Source: an uncultured bacterium (GTDB taxonomy: Bacteria; Elusimicrobiota; Elusimicrobia; Elusimicrobiales; Elusimicrobiaceae). From it: DNA of 64,000 bases. Position numbers and translations under genes: made by a program. Under the pieces are notes generated by a model. That model saw only the letters and a list, made by a program, of their open reading frames with translations, searched no databases and was not told the DNA's origin. The first letter of the stretch is position 1, and each line of letters starts with the position of its first letter. Below, one piece after another: positions 35,440-43,581 of this stretch. The DNA lies in contig CASFFX010000008.1 in NCBI GenBank assembly GCA_949294085.1, positions 28,359 to 92,358 on the forward strand, in the 5' to 3' direction.

Positions 35440-35945
35440 AAAGAATCCGTGGGCAGATACAGTTCGGGCAAGCCGGCGGGGTTCAGGGGCATTCTAAAAC
35501 ACCCTCCCGCATTGTCGCCGCAGACGGTTTGCACAAACTTCAAGCGTTCCACAACAATCTCAATATCCCGCTCCGGCCTTTGGGACTTGTCCAAAAATTC
35601 TATCTTCACGCCCCGGTCCAAAATTTTAAGCACATCCGCAAACTCCGCTTCCCGTCCGGAATCGCGGATAATTTCGGCCGTTTCCGAAAACCAGTCATTA
35701 TAACTTTCGGCAATTTGTTCCTGTATGTGCGGGAATTTTTCCGGCTTTACTTGGTACCCCGTAACGTATATTTTAATCGGTCTGCCGGAAAGAATTTTGG
35801 GCATCAAATAGCGGCCCCCGCCCGGGAAAGTTTTTCCCTCCACGGAAGCGGGCCCGGCATAGTTAAACAAAGAGCTCCAAGGATCTTCGCCGTAAGCCAC
35901 TGTGCACGCCAACAACAAGCATAAACTAAAAAATGCGCTGCGCAT
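35436..35945 (-). pseudogene. Zinc metalloprotease, N-terminal part with signal peptide
   Basis: 170 residues from the ATG at 35945, which has AAGGAGAGG upstream and opens a signal peptide (MRSAFFSLCLLLACTVAYG). The mature part has PIKIYVTGYQVKPEKFP and the segment PERDIEIVVERL, as expected for the N-terminal subdomain of a secreted metzincin. It stops at TGA (35436-35438) just after a run of five T (35442-35438 on the minus strand). The zinc motif lies beyond, in the -1 frame. Loss or gain of one T in the run, by mutation or sequencing error, explains it most simply. Confidence 0.75.
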
Positions 35946-35992
35946 AGGCCTCTCCTTTGTATTGGATAAAAATAATATAAGTAAAAATACGC

Positions 35993-36020
35993 AAAAAAAC
36001 ACCCCCTAAACAGGGGGTGT
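35993..36020 (-). terminator. Terminator of the TM-helix channel gene
   Basis: On the minus strand ACACCCCCT and AGGGGGTGT pair around GTTT and run into seven T. Confidence 0.92.
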
Positions 36021-36033
36021 TGAGAAAAATCTT

Positions 36034-36714
36034 TTATTTTTCTTCTTTTTTGAACAGCTCCCGCAGGAAGTCGGCCACCAGCTCTTTGCTGCCCAATCCT
36101 ACGCCTATGCCAAACGCCAGCCCCAGCGAAGCCAACACAATAATTACCACATTGTTGACCAGCTGATTGGCAAAGCCCAAGTTTTCCACCGCAATCAACG
36201 CGCAGAAAAATACGATAAAAATGTTGACCGCCTTGGAAATAAAGAATCCGCCTTTTAAGTTATTGGCTTTGGCCGAGTTGTCAATGATGTTGCCCATCAG
36301 CTTGCCGAACAGCAGCCCCGCAAACAAAATCAGCACCGACACAAACAGCGTGGGGATAAATTCCAAAAATTGCGTGAACAAATTGCGGATGATGTCCAAA
36401 TGCAGCACCTCGGCCGCCAACACCACCGCATAAAAAATAACCGCCCACGCCAGCACAAACGAAATGATGTAGGTGGGCGATTTGCCCAGCCCAAAGCGCA
36501 CGCACAATTCATTAATGCCCAGTTTGGAGGTTTTATCGTCAAACGAAATTTTATTTAACAGCTTTTTGGCGTAAGATCCCACCAAGCGGGACACATACAG
36601 CCCCACCACCAAAATCAACACCGCGGCCACCAGGCCCGCCAATACTTTCAAACTGCTTTGCCCCACCTGCAGCAGGTGAGCGCTTACTTGCTGGGAAATG
36701 GCTTCTAAATCCAT
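36034..36714 (-). CDS. Conserved TM-helix (MscS-related, CmpX-like) membrane protein
   Basis: 226 residues from the ATG at 36714, which has a strong AGGAGG. About four or five membrane helices are present, with paired repeats such as VLILVVGLYVSRLVGSYAKK and VLILFAGLLFGKLMGNIIDN. The end ASLGLAFGIGVGLGSKELVADFL resembles the pore helix of MscS-type channels. It lacks the cytosolic vestibule domain of MscS. Related proteins are annotated as small-conductance mechanosensitive channel homologues; activity is unproven. Confidence 0.82.
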   Translation of the reverse strand: MDLEAISQQVSAHLLQVGQSSLKVLAGLVAAVLILVVGLYVSRLVGSYAKKLLNKISFDDKTSKLGINELCVRFGLGKSPTYIISFVLAWAVIFYAVVLAAEVLHLDIIRNLFTQFLEFIPTLFVSVLILFAGLLFGKLMGNIIDNSAKANNLKGGFFISKAVNIFIVFFCALIAVENLGFANQLVNNVVIIVLASLGLAFGIGVGLGSKELVADFLRELFKKEEK

Positions 36715-36774
36715 AAAATGTTCCTCCTTTTTTTTAATTGTAGCAAATATTATTTGTAAAATAAGTATATACCT

Positions 36775-38871
36775 ATGTCGTCTGATACGCAAATTCAATA
36801 CCTCAAAGGAATCGGCCCGGCCAAAGCCAAGCTGTTTGAACGCTTGGACATACAAACCGTGGAAGATTTGCTGCACTACTATCCGCGCACCTACCAGGAC
36901 CGCCGCCTAAACGCGTCCCCCAACGAATACAATTCGGACGCGCTGGTGGTGTTCAAGGGGCGGGTGTTGCGCACGCAGGAAATCCCGGCACGCAGCGTGT
37001 TGATTTTTAAGGCGTTTTTGGAAGACGAAAAAGGCTCCCAAATTGAGTGCACGTGGTTCAAAAAAAGGATGTACCGCGGCTTTCGGTTTGACCCGTTTGG
37101 CACGCTTAAAAAAGATTTCAAAATGAACAACGAAGTGTGGGTGATTGGCAAGCGGGACGACAGAAATAACTTTTTTGGCAACAAAATCACGGTGGACGAA
37201 CACTACCCGGCCGCCGACGCGCTGACCCGCCTGCACGCGGGCCGGCTGACGCCGATCTACGCGCTGACCGAAGGGCTGACCAACAAACAGTTCCGCCTGT
37301 TCGTGTTTGAAGCGCTGCAGTCCGGCTCGCTGGAGCGTGAGGAGGAAATCCTGCCGGCGGAGTTACTTTCCAAGCGCAAGCTCTTAAGCGCGCCGCAGGC
37401 GCTTAAGGCGGTGCATTTTCCCAACTCGCTGGCCGAATTGGAAAGCGCCCGCACCCGCTTGGCGTACGAAGAGTTTTTGCTGTTAGCCACAGCCTGGGGC
37501 ATCAAGCGCACGCAAACCAAAATTTTAGCCAAGGATTATTCCTACCAAATCAAAAAAACCCTGCTTACCCCGTTCCGCCGCCAACTGGGTTTTGAATTTA
37601 CCAACAGCCAAAAGAAAGTCATTAACGAAATTTTTAAGGATTTATGTTCCCCCCGCCCGATGAACCGTTTGCTGCAGGGGGACGTGGGCTCCGGCAAAAC
37701 GGTGGTGGCGCTGTGCGCCATGCTGCTGGCAGTGGAAAACGGCTATCAAGCAGTCTTGATGGCCCCAACGGAAATTTTGGCCGAACAGCATTTTCTTACA
37801 TTCAAGCGGCTGCTGGCCGGGCTGGACGTACGGCTGGCGGTATTGACTTCCAGCACCAAAACGGCCGCCAAAAAGAAATTGCTTAAAGACTTGGCCGAAG
37901 GGAAAATAGACATTTTGGTAGGCACGCATGCCGTAATTCAAGAAGGGGTGCAGTTTCACAATCTGCGCCTGGCCGTCATTGACGAACAGCACCGCTTCGG
38001 CGTGAAACAGCGCAGCCGCCTGAAGGAAAAAACGGCCAAACTGGACCTGCTGACGATGACGGCCACCCCCATTCCGCGCACGCTGGCGCTGGCCTTTTAC
38101 GGGGATTTGGAAGTCTCCACCTTAAACGAGCTCCCCCCCGGCCGCCAACCCATTAAAACCGAAACCGCCACCTCCAAGCTGGCGTATGACCGCGTGCGTG
38201 AAGAGGTAAAAAAGGGACGGCAGGCGTACATTGTTTTTCCTTTGATTGAAGAAAGCGAAAAAATATCCGCCAAAGCCGTAACCGAAGAATTTGAAAAACT
38301 CAAAAAAGTATTTCCGGACTTTCGTTTGGCCATTTTGCACGGACAAATGAGCCAGGAAGAAAAAGAACGCGTGATGACCGATTTTGCCGCCCACAAAACC
38401 GACATTTTGGTAGCCACGCCCGTAATAGAAGTAGGCATAGACGTCAAAAATGCGACCGTTATGGTGATTGAAAATGCCGAACGTTTTGGGCTGGCCAGCC
38501 TGCACCAGCTGCGCGGGCGCGTGGGCCGGGGAGAACACGAAAGTTATTGTATTCTAGTGCCTCAGCACGCGGGCAGCGTAGCCAAAGAGCGGGTGGACAT
38601 CATTTGCGCCACGCGGGACGGATTCAAAATTGGCGAGCGGGACATGCAGTTAAGAGGTCCGGGCGAAATTTTGGGCACGCGCCAAAGCGGCGAATTGGAA
38701 TTTAAGGCGGGCGACATTTTTAAGGATAAAGACATCCTCTATTGGGCCATTGAGGACCGCGACGAACTTTTATCGCAGGATCCGGCCCTGGCGCTGCCCC
38801 AGCATGCGCGGCTTCGGCAAAAGCTGGTGGAATTGTACCAGCGCGATTGGCACTTGATTGATTTAAGCTGA
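36775..38871 (+). CDS. recG: ATP-dependent DNA helicase RecG
   Basis: 698 residues. The N-terminal wedge domain begins YLKGIGPAKAKLFERLDI. The helicase core has Walker A in LLQGDVGSGKTVVAL, DEQHRFGVKQR as the DExH-type box, TATPIPRTLAL, and the C-terminal QLRGRVGRGEHESYC. It remodels stalled forks and branched intermediates, alongside RadA and RecA in this window. The ATG has no Shine-Dalgarno; TAAAAT and TATATA lie 12 and 3 bases upstream, so its mRNA may have a very short leader. Confidence 0.97.
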   Translation: MSSDTQIQYLKGIGPAKAKLFERLDIQTVEDLLHYYPRTYQDRRLNASPNEYNSDALVVFKGRVLRTQEIPARSVLIFKAFLEDEKGSQIECTWFKKRMYRGFRFDPFGTLKKDFKMNNEVWVIGKRDDRNNFFGNKITVDEHYPAADALTRLHAGRLTPIYALTEGLTNKQFRLFVFEALQSGSLEREEEILPAELLSKRKLLSAPQALKAVHFPNSLAELESARTRLAYEEFLLLATAWGIKRTQTKILAKDYSYQIKKTLLTPFRRQLGFEFTNSQKKVINEIFKDLCSPRPMNRLLQGDVGSGKTVVALCAMLLAVENGYQAVLMAPTEILAEQHFLTFKRLLAGLDVRLAVLTSSTKTAAKKKLLKDLAEGKIDILVGTHAVIQEGVQFHNLRLAVIDEQHRFGVKQRSRLKEKTAKLDLLTMTATPIPRTLALAFYGDLEVSTLNELPPGRQPIKTETATSKLAYDRVREEVKKGRQAYIVFPLIEESEKISAKAVTEEFEKLKKVFPDFRLAILHGQMSQEEKERVMTDFAAHKTDILVATPVIEVGIDVKNATVMVIENAERFGLASLHQLRGRVGRGEHESYCILVPQHAGSVAKERVDIICATRDGFKIGERDMQLRGPGEILGTRQSGELEFKAGDIFKDKDILYWAIEDRDELLSQDPALALPQHARLRQKLVELYQRDWHLIDLS

Positions 38872-38886
38872 CACTTTTCCCATTTG

Positions 38887-38919
38887 AAAGCGGGCCCGTT
38901 ATTCGGGCCCGCTTTTTTA
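38887..38919. terminator. Bidirectional terminator after recG
   Basis: AAGCGGGCCCG and CGGGCCCGCTT form an 11-base-pair stem around TTATT, followed by T6 on the plus strand. Confidence 0.93.
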
Positions 38920-39564
38920 TTATTCTATCGGAAAGGTTATCGGTTCGTACGCGGCCGGTTTGGGTTTGGCGGCCGGTTTTCGTGCGGGAGCCGGCTTAGC
39001 AGCCGCGGCCTTTTTTTCGGGCGGACAAGCCTGCAATAGTTGGGCTGGGGTTTTCCCGGCGGCGTTGCGCAAGCCCGGCTGAGCGCCGTTGGCCACCAGC
39101 AACCGGTACAGCGGGCGGTTGCAGTTTTGGGCCGCCAAATGCAGGGGCGTGTTGCGGTCGTTCGTGGCGGAATTGGTGGGCAGGCGCGGCATATTCAGCA
39201 TATGGCGCGGAAGGGCCGGGTCCTCTTCGTTCATCAGCTGCAACAGCAGCCGCACCATGGCGTCGTCGTTATTGGCGGCCGCAATATGAAAGGCGTTTCC
39301 GGGGCCCGCCGTATCGTTCAGGCGGGCAAAATAATCTGCCAGCAACGCGGCCATTTTTACGTCGCGGTTTTCCACCGCAATCAAAAAAGGCGTCAGCCCC
39401 TGCCGGTTGGTGGTAAACACCAGCATTTTGTCCTTGGCAATCATTTGCTCCACGCGGTCGCTTCGGCCGGCACGAACCGCCGCAAAAAAGGCTTCCGTAT
39501 CGGCCCCCCAAGTAGTTCCCGCAAAAGCAGTCAAACACACGGCCACTATTCCAAAATATTTCAT
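38920..39564 (-). CDS. Secreted ankyrin-repeat protein
   Basis: 214 residues with signal peptide MKYFGIVAVCLTAFAGTTWG. Three to four ankyrin repeats follow: DTEAFFAAVRAGRSDRVEQM, QGLTPFLIAVENRDVKMAALL, GNAFHIAAANNDDAMVRLLL and NTPLHLAAQNCNRPLYRLLVANGA. The C-terminal 45 residues are a lysine/alanine/proline linker ending YEPITFPIE. Ankyrin repeats bind proteins, so a periplasmic or surface binding role is likely, with the partner unknown. It is a single gene between terminators. Confidence 0.88.
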   Translation of the reverse strand: MKYFGIVAVCLTAFAGTTWGADTEAFFAAVRAGRSDRVEQMIAKDKMLVFTTNRQGLTPFLIAVENRDVKMAALLADYFARLNDTAGPGNAFHIAAANNDDAMVRLLLQLMNEEDPALPRHMLNMPRLPTNSATNDRNTPLHLAAQNCNRPLYRLLVANGAQPGLRNAAGKTPAQLLQACPPEKKAAAAKPAPARKPAAKPKPAAYEPITFPIE

Positions 39565-39600
39565 CTTTTTAGTTTAACCTTTTTCCTCGGTATTGGCAAG

Positions 39601-39638
39601 AAAAAAAGGCGGGCGGGATTTTTTCCCGTCCGCCTTTT
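39601..39638 (-). terminator. Terminator of the kdsC-tmk-holB-metG operon
   Basis: On the minus strand AAAGGCGGACGGGA and TCCCGCCCGCCTTT pair with one mismatch and run into seven T. Confidence 0.88.
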
Positions 39639-39652
39639 CCACCCACAAAGCG

Positions 39653-41164
39653 TTATTTTTTGTCGGCTTCCAACCGCGGGAAAAGCGGCGGATATTTTTC
39701 AATTTTGCCCGGCAGCAGACGCTTTTGCATTTCCTTCGCGACCGTGGGCATAAACGGTTCTATCCACACCGCCACCTTGCGCAGGCACGCCACCAGCTCC
39801 AGCAGCACCGCTTGGGCCGCGGCGGGGTCGGTCTTGGCCAGTTCCCAAGGTTTCTTCGTATCCACCAGTTTGTTCAAATCGCTGGCAAAGCCGTAGATGT
39901 TTTCCAGCACTTTATCAAAGGCCAATTCATCATAGGCTTTATCAATGGCTTCTTCCACCTGCGCGGATTTGGCCAACAGCGGATAGTCCCCCTCAATTTG
40001 CTCGGGCAGTTGGCCTAGGTTTTTAGCCGCCATATTCAGCGTGCGGGAAAGCAGGTTGCCAATGTTGTTGGCCAGGTCCGAATTATAGCGGTTTTTGAAG
40101 CTTTCCATAGAGAAATCCCCGTCTTGGCCGAAGGGCACCTCGCGGAACAAGAACGCGCGCAGTGGGTCCACCCCGTATTTAGCGGCCACGGCGGCCGGGT
40201 CAATAATGTTGCCCAGCGATTTGGACATTTTTTCCCCTTCCACCGTCCACCAGCCGTGGGCAAACACTTTTTTGGGCAGCGGCAGCCCCAGCGCCATCAG
40301 CACCGCCGGCCAAATAACGGTGTGAAAACGGAAAATTTCCTTCCCCACCATGTGCAAATCCGCCGGCCACAAATCTTCAAATTTGTCGGCGCGGATTTGC
40401 TTCAGCTGCGCTTCGTGCAGGGTTTTATCTTCGCACAGCACAGTCCCATATCCCGCGGCGGAAATATAGTTAATCAGCGCATCAAACCATACATAAATGG
40501 TGTGGTGCGGATTGCTGGGCACAGGGATGCCCCACGCCACTTTCGTGCGCGTAACGGACAAATCCTGCAGCCCGCTTTTTACAAAATTGATGATTTCGTT
40601 GGCGCGGGTTTTGGGGCTTAAAAATTCGGGATGTTCCTGGTAATATTTCAGCAGCGGTTTTTCGTAGCGGGAGAGCTTGAAAAAATACGTTTCTTCGTGC
40701 ACTTCGGTCAGCGGGCGCTTGTGCACGGGGCACAAATTCCCTTCCAAAATTTCGCTTTCGTTGTAATATTGTTCGCAGGAAAGGCAGTATTTGCCCGAAT
40801 AGGAGCCCAGGTAAATGTCGCCGCTTTTTAAGAGCTTTTCAAAAATGGCCTGCACCACTTGTTCGTGTTTTTTGTCGGTGGTGCGGATAAAATCATCGTA
40901 CGAAATGTTCAGCGTTTTCCACAGTTCTTTGTACTTGGCGGACACCTGATCGGCCCATTGTTTGGGCGTTACGCCCGCGGCCGCGGCGGATTTTTCAATA
41001 TTGGCGCCGTGTTCGTCGGTCCCGGTCAAAAAGCGCACGTCAAAGCCTTTCTGGCGTTTGTAGCGGGCCAGCACGTCCTGGGCAATCGTCGTATAGGCGT
41101 GGCCGATGTGCGGCACCGAGTTGACGTAATAAATAGGGGTGGTGATATAGAATTTCTTGGTCAT
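39653..41164 (-). CDS. metG: Methionyl-tRNA synthetase
   Basis: 503 residues, the short form without the C-terminal tRNA-binding domain. TTPIYYVNSVPHIGHAYTT holds the HIGH motif and KMSKSLGN is the KMSKS loop. The metal knuckle is YCLSCEQYYNE...NLCPVHKRP, a Cys3-His pattern like that of Thermus-type enzymes. GGAGAG overlapping the holB stop precedes the ATG. It is the last gene of the operon from kdsC. Confidence 0.97.
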   Translation of the reverse strand: MTKKFYITTPIYYVNSVPHIGHAYTTIAQDVLARYKRQKGFDVRFLTGTDEHGANIEKSAAAAGVTPKQWADQVSAKYKELWKTLNISYDDFIRTTDKKHEQVVQAIFEKLLKSGDIYLGSYSGKYCLSCEQYYNESEILEGNLCPVHKRPLTEVHEETYFFKLSRYEKPLLKYYQEHPEFLSPKTRANEIINFVKSGLQDLSVTRTKVAWGIPVPSNPHHTIYVWFDALINYISAAGYGTVLCEDKTLHEAQLKQIRADKFEDLWPADLHMVGKEIFRFHTVIWPAVLMALGLPLPKKVFAHGWWTVEGEKMSKSLGNIIDPAAVAAKYGVDPLRAFLFREVPFGQDGDFSMESFKNRYNSDLANNIGNLLSRTLNMAAKNLGQLPEQIEGDYPLLAKSAQVEEAIDKAYDELAFDKVLENIYGFASDLNKLVDTKKPWELAKTDPAAAQAVLLELVACLRKVAVWIEPFMPTVAKEMQKRLLPGKIEKYPPLFPRLEADKK

Positions 41165-41174
41165 AAGCTCTCCA

Positions 41175-42179
41175 TTAAAAAATCTGCAGGTTGAGTCCGT
41201 CCAAACTCATCAGCGCCGTTTCCAGCACCAACGCGGGCGACACATTGCGCCCGATACTGCGTTTGTAATTTTCAAAACGTTTCAGCGCTTCCAACAGCGC
41301 CCGCTGCCGCCGCGAATCTGTCTCTTCCGTCCAGGTGCGGTACAGCACCGCAATCAGCACGTCCAACACCGCCTGCGCCTCCTGCCGGGCGGTTACCAAC
41401 GTGCGCGAAAGCCCCGCCGCTACGCCCGCCGGCCCCTGCGCCGTGCCGAAAGATCCCTCGCGCAGCAGCGCCAACGCCTCAGCCGCTCGCTGGGCCCCCG
41501 ATACCGAACCGCCGCTGTAGCGGGCCGCCAAATCCACGTCCGGCACCTCGTCGCCGAGGGAAGTTAAAATTTGCTTGACGTGTTCCTGCGAAAGCGGCGC
41601 AAACGCCAGCGGCTGACAGCGCGACAAAATTGTTTTAAGCATGGTGGCGCGCTTGTTGGTAATCAAAATCCAAACTGTTTTGTGGGGCGGCTCTTCAATA
41701 AATTTCAGCAAAGCATTGGCCGCCGCGGCCTGCATGGTTTGGGCCTGGTCTATAATCAGCACTTTCCAACCCCCGCCCACGGCTTTTTGTTGGGATTTGG
41801 CCGTTACGTCGCGGATGGTGTCCACGTTAATGTGCTGTTGTTTGGCAATTTCTTTTTCCAATTCCTCTTCGTAGCCTTTGCTGGAAAAATCTTTTTTCAC
41901 TTCCAGCCGGGCCTGATAGGCAAAATCCACAAACGTTACGTCCGGGTGCGTGCCCTGCACAATCGCCCGGCAAGACGCACACCGCCCGCACGCTTCGCCC
42001 GTTTGGCGGGCCTGCGGGTCCAGGCAGTTAAGGGCCTGGGCAAAAGCCACCGCCGCGCGGGCCTTGCCCACGCCGTCCGGCCCGTAAAACAACAAAGCGC
42101 CCGGCACCTTTTGGGTTTCGGCCAATTTTTTTAAGTACGAGGAGGCTTTTTCCTGCCCCAGGATGTCCGCAAACGGCAT
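41175..42179 (-). CDS. holB: DNA polymerase III delta-prime subunit
   Basis: 334 residues of clamp-loader AAA+ type. GALLFYGPDGVGKARAA is the P-loop, CGRCASCRAI the zinc module, and KVLIIDQAQTMQAAAANALLKFIEEPP and LSRCQP complete the core. It works with the delta subunit encoded at 52411. Its ATG overlaps the tmk stop (TAATG). The tmk-holB pair is widespread in bacteria. Confidence 0.95.
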   Translation of the reverse strand: MPFADILGQEKASSYLKKLAETQKVPGALLFYGPDGVGKARAAVAFAQALNCLDPQARQTGEACGRCASCRAIVQGTHPDVTFVDFAYQARLEVKKDFSSKGYEEELEKEIAKQQHINVDTIRDVTAKSQQKAVGGGWKVLIIDQAQTMQAAAANALLKFIEEPPHKTVWILITNKRATMLKTILSRCQPLAFAPLSQEHVKQILTSLGDEVPDVDLAARYSGGSVSGAQRAAEALALLREGSFGTAQGPAGVAAGLSRTLVTARQEAQAVLDVLIAVLYRTWTEETDSRRQRALLEALKRFENYKRSIGRNVSPALVLETALMSLDGLNLQIF

Positions 42180-42802
42180 TAATCTAAAATCCGGTGTTCT
42201 TTTAGCAGCTGCATTACCCGCGCTTGGATAGTGTCAATATTTTGGTCGGCATCAATCAAGTACGCGTTTGGCGTGCGTTCAATCATTTCCAAATATCCTT
42301 TCCGCATTTTTTGGCGGAAGGCCAAATCTTCCTGTTCCAGCCGATCGGAAAACAAATATTCGCCGCGTTCGGTAAAATACTTGTCCGACATTAAAAACAC
42401 CAACGTCAAATCCGGCTGCAGGTTTTGCGTTGCTACCTTATTTAATAAATCAATCGTTTCCAGCGGGATGCCGCGCCCGTATCCCTGATACGCACAGGTG
42501 GACATGGTATAGCGTTCGCACAGCACGGTTTTGCCTTCCGCCAGGGCGGGGAGGATTTTCTCCTGGGTGTGCTGGGCGCGGGAAGCTTCGTACAAAAACA
42601 GTTCCGCCAGCGGCCGCACGTCCAACCCCGGCTCCAGAACGATTTGGCGAATCCGCTCCGCCGTGGGGGTGCCCCCCGGTTCCCGCGTGAGTACCGCCTC
42701 TTGCCCGCGGGCAATCAGCTGGTGCAAAAGCAATTTGGCTTGAGTGGATTTGCCGCAGCGGTCCGGCCCTTCCAACACGATAAACTTTCCTTTCTGAGGC
42801 AT
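42179..42802 (-). CDS. tmk: Thymidylate kinase
   Basis: 207 residues from the ATG at 42802, two bases after the kdsC stop. The P-loop is LEGPDRCGKST, where arginine-cysteine replaces the usual glycine-alanine. TREPGGTPTAERIR is the conserved DR(E)-type region and ERYTMSTCAYQGYGRGI the dTMP site. It phosphorylates dTMP to dTDP. Confidence 0.95.
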   Translation of the reverse strand: MPQKGKFIVLEGPDRCGKSTQAKLLLHQLIARGQEAVLTREPGGTPTAERIRQIVLEPGLDVRPLAELFLYEASRAQHTQEKILPALAEGKTVLCERYTMSTCAYQGYGRGIPLETIDLLNKVATQNLQPDLTLVFLMSDKYFTERGEYLFSDRLEQEDLAFRQKMRKGYLEMIERTPNAYLIDADQNIDTIQARVMQLLKEHRILD

Positions 42803-42804
42803 GG

Positions 42805-43404
42805 TTAGGCCAATCCTTCCTGCGAGGTAATCACTTCCATTTCCGGGCGTTTCCCGGCCACCCAAGCGGACGCTTCCACCTGTTTCAAAATGGGGTCCAA
42901 TTTTCCTTGTGCGTCCAAAATAAAATCAATAATTTCGCGGTATGCTCCGTCCCCGCCGTTGCGCCGGGTAATGTAATGCGCGCACTTTTTCACGCAGTCC
43001 AGCGCATTGGGCACGGTGGCGGCAAAACCAACTTCTTTTAACAAGGGCATATCGGTAATATCGTCCCCAATATAGGCCACTTGGTCCGCCGTCAGATGTT
43101 CTTTTTCCAAAATGTCGTTCAGCGGGCCGATTTTGGTCAAAAATCCCTGATACATGTACTTAAAACCCAGATTTTTGGCCCGTTCCACCGTAGTGGGGTG
43201 GCGGCGGCCGGTGATGATGCCGCACACAATGTGGGCACTGTGGCAGAGCAGGACGGCAATACCGTCCTGCGTATGGAAAGACTTAAATTCATCTATTTTG
43301 CCGTCGTCCCGCACGAAGAAATTCACTTTCCCGTCCGTTAAAATTCCGTCCACGTCGGTCAAAATGGCCTTAATTTTTTTGGCCCGTTCTATAGCTTCTT
43401 GCAT
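42805..43404 (-). CDS. kdsC: 3-deoxy-D-manno-octulosonate 8-phosphate phosphatase
   Basis: 199 residues of the HAD superfamily without a cap domain. Motif I is LTDVDGILTDG, motif II GIITGRR, and motif IV AYIGDDITDMPLLKEVG. The ending VTRRNGGDGAYREIIDFIL-like stretch (here ITRRNGGDGA) is characteristic of KdsC. It completes Kdo synthesis for LPS inner core. Its ATG lacks a ribosome site and lies eight bases from a TATAAT. It is the first gene of kdsC-tmk-holB-metG. Confidence 0.94.
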   Translation of the reverse strand: MQEAIERAKKIKAILTDVDGILTDGKVNFFVRDDGKIDEFKSFHTQDGIAVLLCHSAHIVCGIITGRRHPTTVERAKNLGFKYMYQGFLTKIGPLNDILEKEHLTADQVAYIGDDITDMPLLKEVGFAATVPNALDCVKKCAHYITRRNGGDGAYREIIDFILDAQGKLDPILKQVEASAWVAGKRPEMEVITSQEGLA

Positions 43405-43412
43405 ATATGTCT

Positions 43413-43418
43413 ATTATA
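43413..43418 (-). promoter_or_regulatory. Leaderless-type promoter of the kdsC operon
   Basis: A perfect TATAAT on the minus strand ends eight bases before the kdsC ATG. Confidence 0.6.
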
Positions 43419-43446
43419 CCAAAAAGCCCCGCGGCCAGGCCCGTTC

Positions 43447-43475
43447 CGCCGGGGTCTGGCAGGCAGCCCTTTGGG
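43447..43475 (+). repeat. Dispersed intergenic element, copy 1
   Basis: Begins CGCCGGGGTCTGGCAGGC and continues GCCCTTTGGG. The copy at 48192-48222 shares the start CGCCGGGGTC, a GGCA, and GCCCTTT at similar spacing. The surrounding spacer (43420-43530) is GC-rich and has no gene. Confidence 0.4.
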
Positions 43476-43543
43476 CTTGGAAGCGGCCGGGCGCCAGCGG
43501 CCCAAACCCGGGAAGCACACACCGCGCAAACGCTTTATTTTTA

Positions 43544-43549
43544 TATAAT
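43544..43549 (+). promoter_or_regulatory. -10 box of clpC
   Basis: TATAAT 32 bases before the clpC ATG. The leader carries AAGGGG as ribosome site. No CtsR- or CIRCE-like operator was seen. Confidence 0.5.
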
Positions 43550-43581
43550 GAAAGTAATTGCAGCAAAGGGGTTATAAAAAG

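Noticed and set aside
35436..35445. Programmed -1 frameshift or selenocysteine/stop read-through in the metalloprotease
   Set aside because: The codons TCT TTT before the stop do not form a canonical X XXY YYZ slippery heptamer and I saw no obvious downstream stem. Read-through would stay in the wrong frame for the HEIGH motif. A plain indel is simpler.
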